Positions 34,107-35,367 of a stretch of DNA of 35,367 nt are shown one piece after another; the stretch's first letter is position 1, and every line of letters begins with the position of its first letter. Under the pieces are notes generated by a model, which saw only the letters and a program-made list of their open reading frames with translations, was not told where the DNA came from and did no database searches. Both the position numbers and the translations under genes were made by a program. Source of the stretch: Methylobacter sp. (GTDB lineage Bacteria; Pseudomonadota; Gammaproteobacteria; Methylococcales; Methylomonadaceae); assembly GCF_004322395.1 (NCBI RefSeq), contig NZ_SCTW01000141.1, forward strand, positions 1 through 35,367, given 5' to 3'.

Positions 34107-35367
34107 TTAAAAATTTGCGTTAAATTCCACAAAAGCAAAATCGGCATCGCTCTTATTGCGGTAAAAGTTCTCCAGATAATTTCCGCCGAACGCATGGGCG
34201 TAGTAAGCGCTCCAAGACAGCTGTTTGCTGATGTTATGGGTAAAACTGATGTCGACCAGCTCGCCTATGGTGCTGTTGCCGGTCGACGGCCGGCCCAGGA
34301 AGCCGAAACTGTTGCTGCGCGAGCTGGCACCGGCCCCCGCATAGAACAGGTCGTTGGTTTCGGCTAACGACAGATGGTGAAAATCGATGCCGACTTTGGT
34401 CGTTGCTGTCGGCGCAACCAGGAACTGTGCGAACGTATCGTTCAAGTTCATCAGGTTGAAAAACGGAAACTTCGCATAAAGCCGTACGGTCGGCAGCACT
34501 TGAAAGAACGTGCCGTGTTTGCCGTCGTTGGCATTGCTGTCGCCGGAGCCTTCGAAATAGCCGCCTCGCAGCCAAGGCTTTAACGGCAAATCGGTGAATT
34601 GATAGCCCGCTTCCAGGTCAAACGCATAGGCTTGATGGCTTTGGTTGCCCCAATCGCCGAATTGATAAGCGCCCCAAAGCACGCCGTCCACTGCGCCCGA
34701 ACCGACTTTTTGCACGGTCAGCCAATGCGTACCGATAGTATGGATTTGCAGGCTTTGTTGGCTGAGCAACGGTATCTGGCCGGCTGGCCGGTTATCGACT
34801 GCCTGTACATTGCGGTTATCGCCGTAATATAAATAGAACAACCGGCTTTCGGTGCCCGGTAGCAGCGCGTCCTTTTTACCGGTCAGCGCGGCGTAGGCGA
34901 GGTCGATTTTGCTGATTTCGTCTTGAGCGTTTAAGTTAAAACCGCCTTGGGTCGGATGAGTCGCACTGAGGCTGACGTTATATTTCGGTTGATCGTAGCC
35001 GGCCGATACGCCGTCGAAATTACGCGTGGCATGGGCAAAATCGAACGTGCCCAGCAAGCGTTGCGAAACCCGCGTCAATTTGAGGGTATCGAATTTCGCA
35101 TCGCCGGTTTTGTATTCCATACCGTCTTGCAGTTCAAAACGCCCTATTTTCAGGTTTGCGCCATTAATGCCGAACGGAGTTAATTTGAAATTTAAATAAG
35201 CCTGTTTCAGATGTACGTCGCTCGGCGAATCGTTCAGATTGTTTTCGGTGTAATACAAAGCGCCCAAGCCCAAGGCGCCGCCGGGCCGAGCAAACGAATT
35301 ATTAGGCAAACCGTAAACGCCGCTGTATTCGCCTTGAACGTAGCCATCAACATATTGGCTCGTGGCT
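34107..35367 (-). CDS. Outer-membrane porin, alginate-export-like, N-terminus off window
   Basis: The frame is open to the right edge, so the start and signal peptide are outside. Over 420 residues alternate in beta-strand style: LKIGRFELQDGMEY, FDFAHATRNFDGVSAGY, YQFTDLPLKPWLRGGYFEG, ending in FAFVEFNANF, a terminal Phe as in outer-membrane barrels. The pattern fits the alginate export/OprE-like porin family. It ends 11 bases before the binding-protein gene, so the cluster likely starts with it: substrate crosses the outer membrane here, then the Tat-exported protein and ABC importer. Confidence 0.82.
   Translation of the reverse strand, partial: ATSQYVDGYVQGEYSGVYGLPNNSFARPGGALGLGALYYTENNLNDSPSDVHLKQAYLNFKLTPFGINGANLKIGRFELQDGMEYKTGDAKFDTLKLTRVSQRLLGTFDFAHATRNFDGVSAGYDQPKYNVSLSATHPTQGGFNLNAQDEISKIDLAYAALTGKKDALLPGTESRLFYLYYGDNRNVQAVDNRPAGQIPLLSQQSLQIHTIGTHWLTVQKVGSGAVDGVLWGAYQFGDWGNQSHQAYAFDLEAGYQFTDLPLKPWLRGGYFEGSGDSNANDGKHGTFFQVLPTVRLYAKFPFFNLMNLNDTFAQFLVAPTATTKVGIDFHHLSLAETNDLFYAGAGASSRSNSFGFLGRPSTGNSTIGELVDISFTHNISKQLSWSAYYAHAFGGNYLENFYRNKSDADFAFVEFNANF

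Overview
The window reads as chromosomal DNA of a gammaproteobacterium. FabA/FabB, a release factor 2 gene with the classical programmed frameshift, RF3, TtcA, YcgN and an Slt-type transglycosylase all have gammaproteobacterial lengths and motifs. The gene mix (many c-di-GMP and PAS/HDOD signalling genes, SagB-like oxidoreductase, short palindromic repeats in and between genes) would suit a methanotroph of the Methylococcales. That placement is an inference from general resemblance; no methane gene lies in the window.

Layout. 1-5.3 kb: signalling genes, namely a partial GAF/HD-GYP phosphodiesterase, a histone-deacetylase-like hydrolase behind an OmpR-type regulator with a degenerate receiver, a PAS-only protein and a PilZ protein. 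5.3-6.0 kb: intergenic, with an ISAs1 transposase relic. 6.0-7.6 kb: prfC. 7.8-10.8 kb: a degenerate-GGDEF/intact-EAL protein and an HDOD protein. 10.8-11.8 kb: a decayed type I-E CRISPR-Cas locus (one repeat, a broken cas3 5' end, a frameshifted WYL-regulator tail). 11.8-12.0 kb: tRNA-Asn and tRNA-Arg with a strong terminator. 12.2-14.2 kb: a NarL-type two-component pair. 14.3-17.5 kb: YcgN, a PHP phosphoesterase and an ABC exporter. 17.5-25.9 kb: housekeeping genes slt, fabA, fabB, ttcA, a SAM hydroxide adenosyltransferase homologue, prfB and lysS. 25.9-27.4 kb: repeat-rich DNA with two very small genes and relics. 27.4-29.1 kb: a SagB-type double nitroreductase carrying an in-frame hairpin repeat. 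29.4-35.4 kb: a minus-strand transport and oxidation cluster.

How the genes work together. HD-GYP, EAL and PilZ proteins would degrade or read c-di-GMP. FabA and FabB make unsaturated fatty acids. RF2 and RF3 serve termination. The last cluster is transcribed outer-membrane channel, Tat-exported solute-binding protein, permease, OsmC protein, acyl-CoA-dehydrogenase-like flavoenzyme, ATPase. It looks like import plus oxidative processing of a small, probably organosulfur, compound.

The most interesting structures are the collapsed CRISPR-Cas locus, where the cas3 HD region runs almost directly into a single CRISPR repeat, and the short repeats that sit in frame inside two unrelated protein genes (HD-GYP and SagB). 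I found no complete novel defence system.
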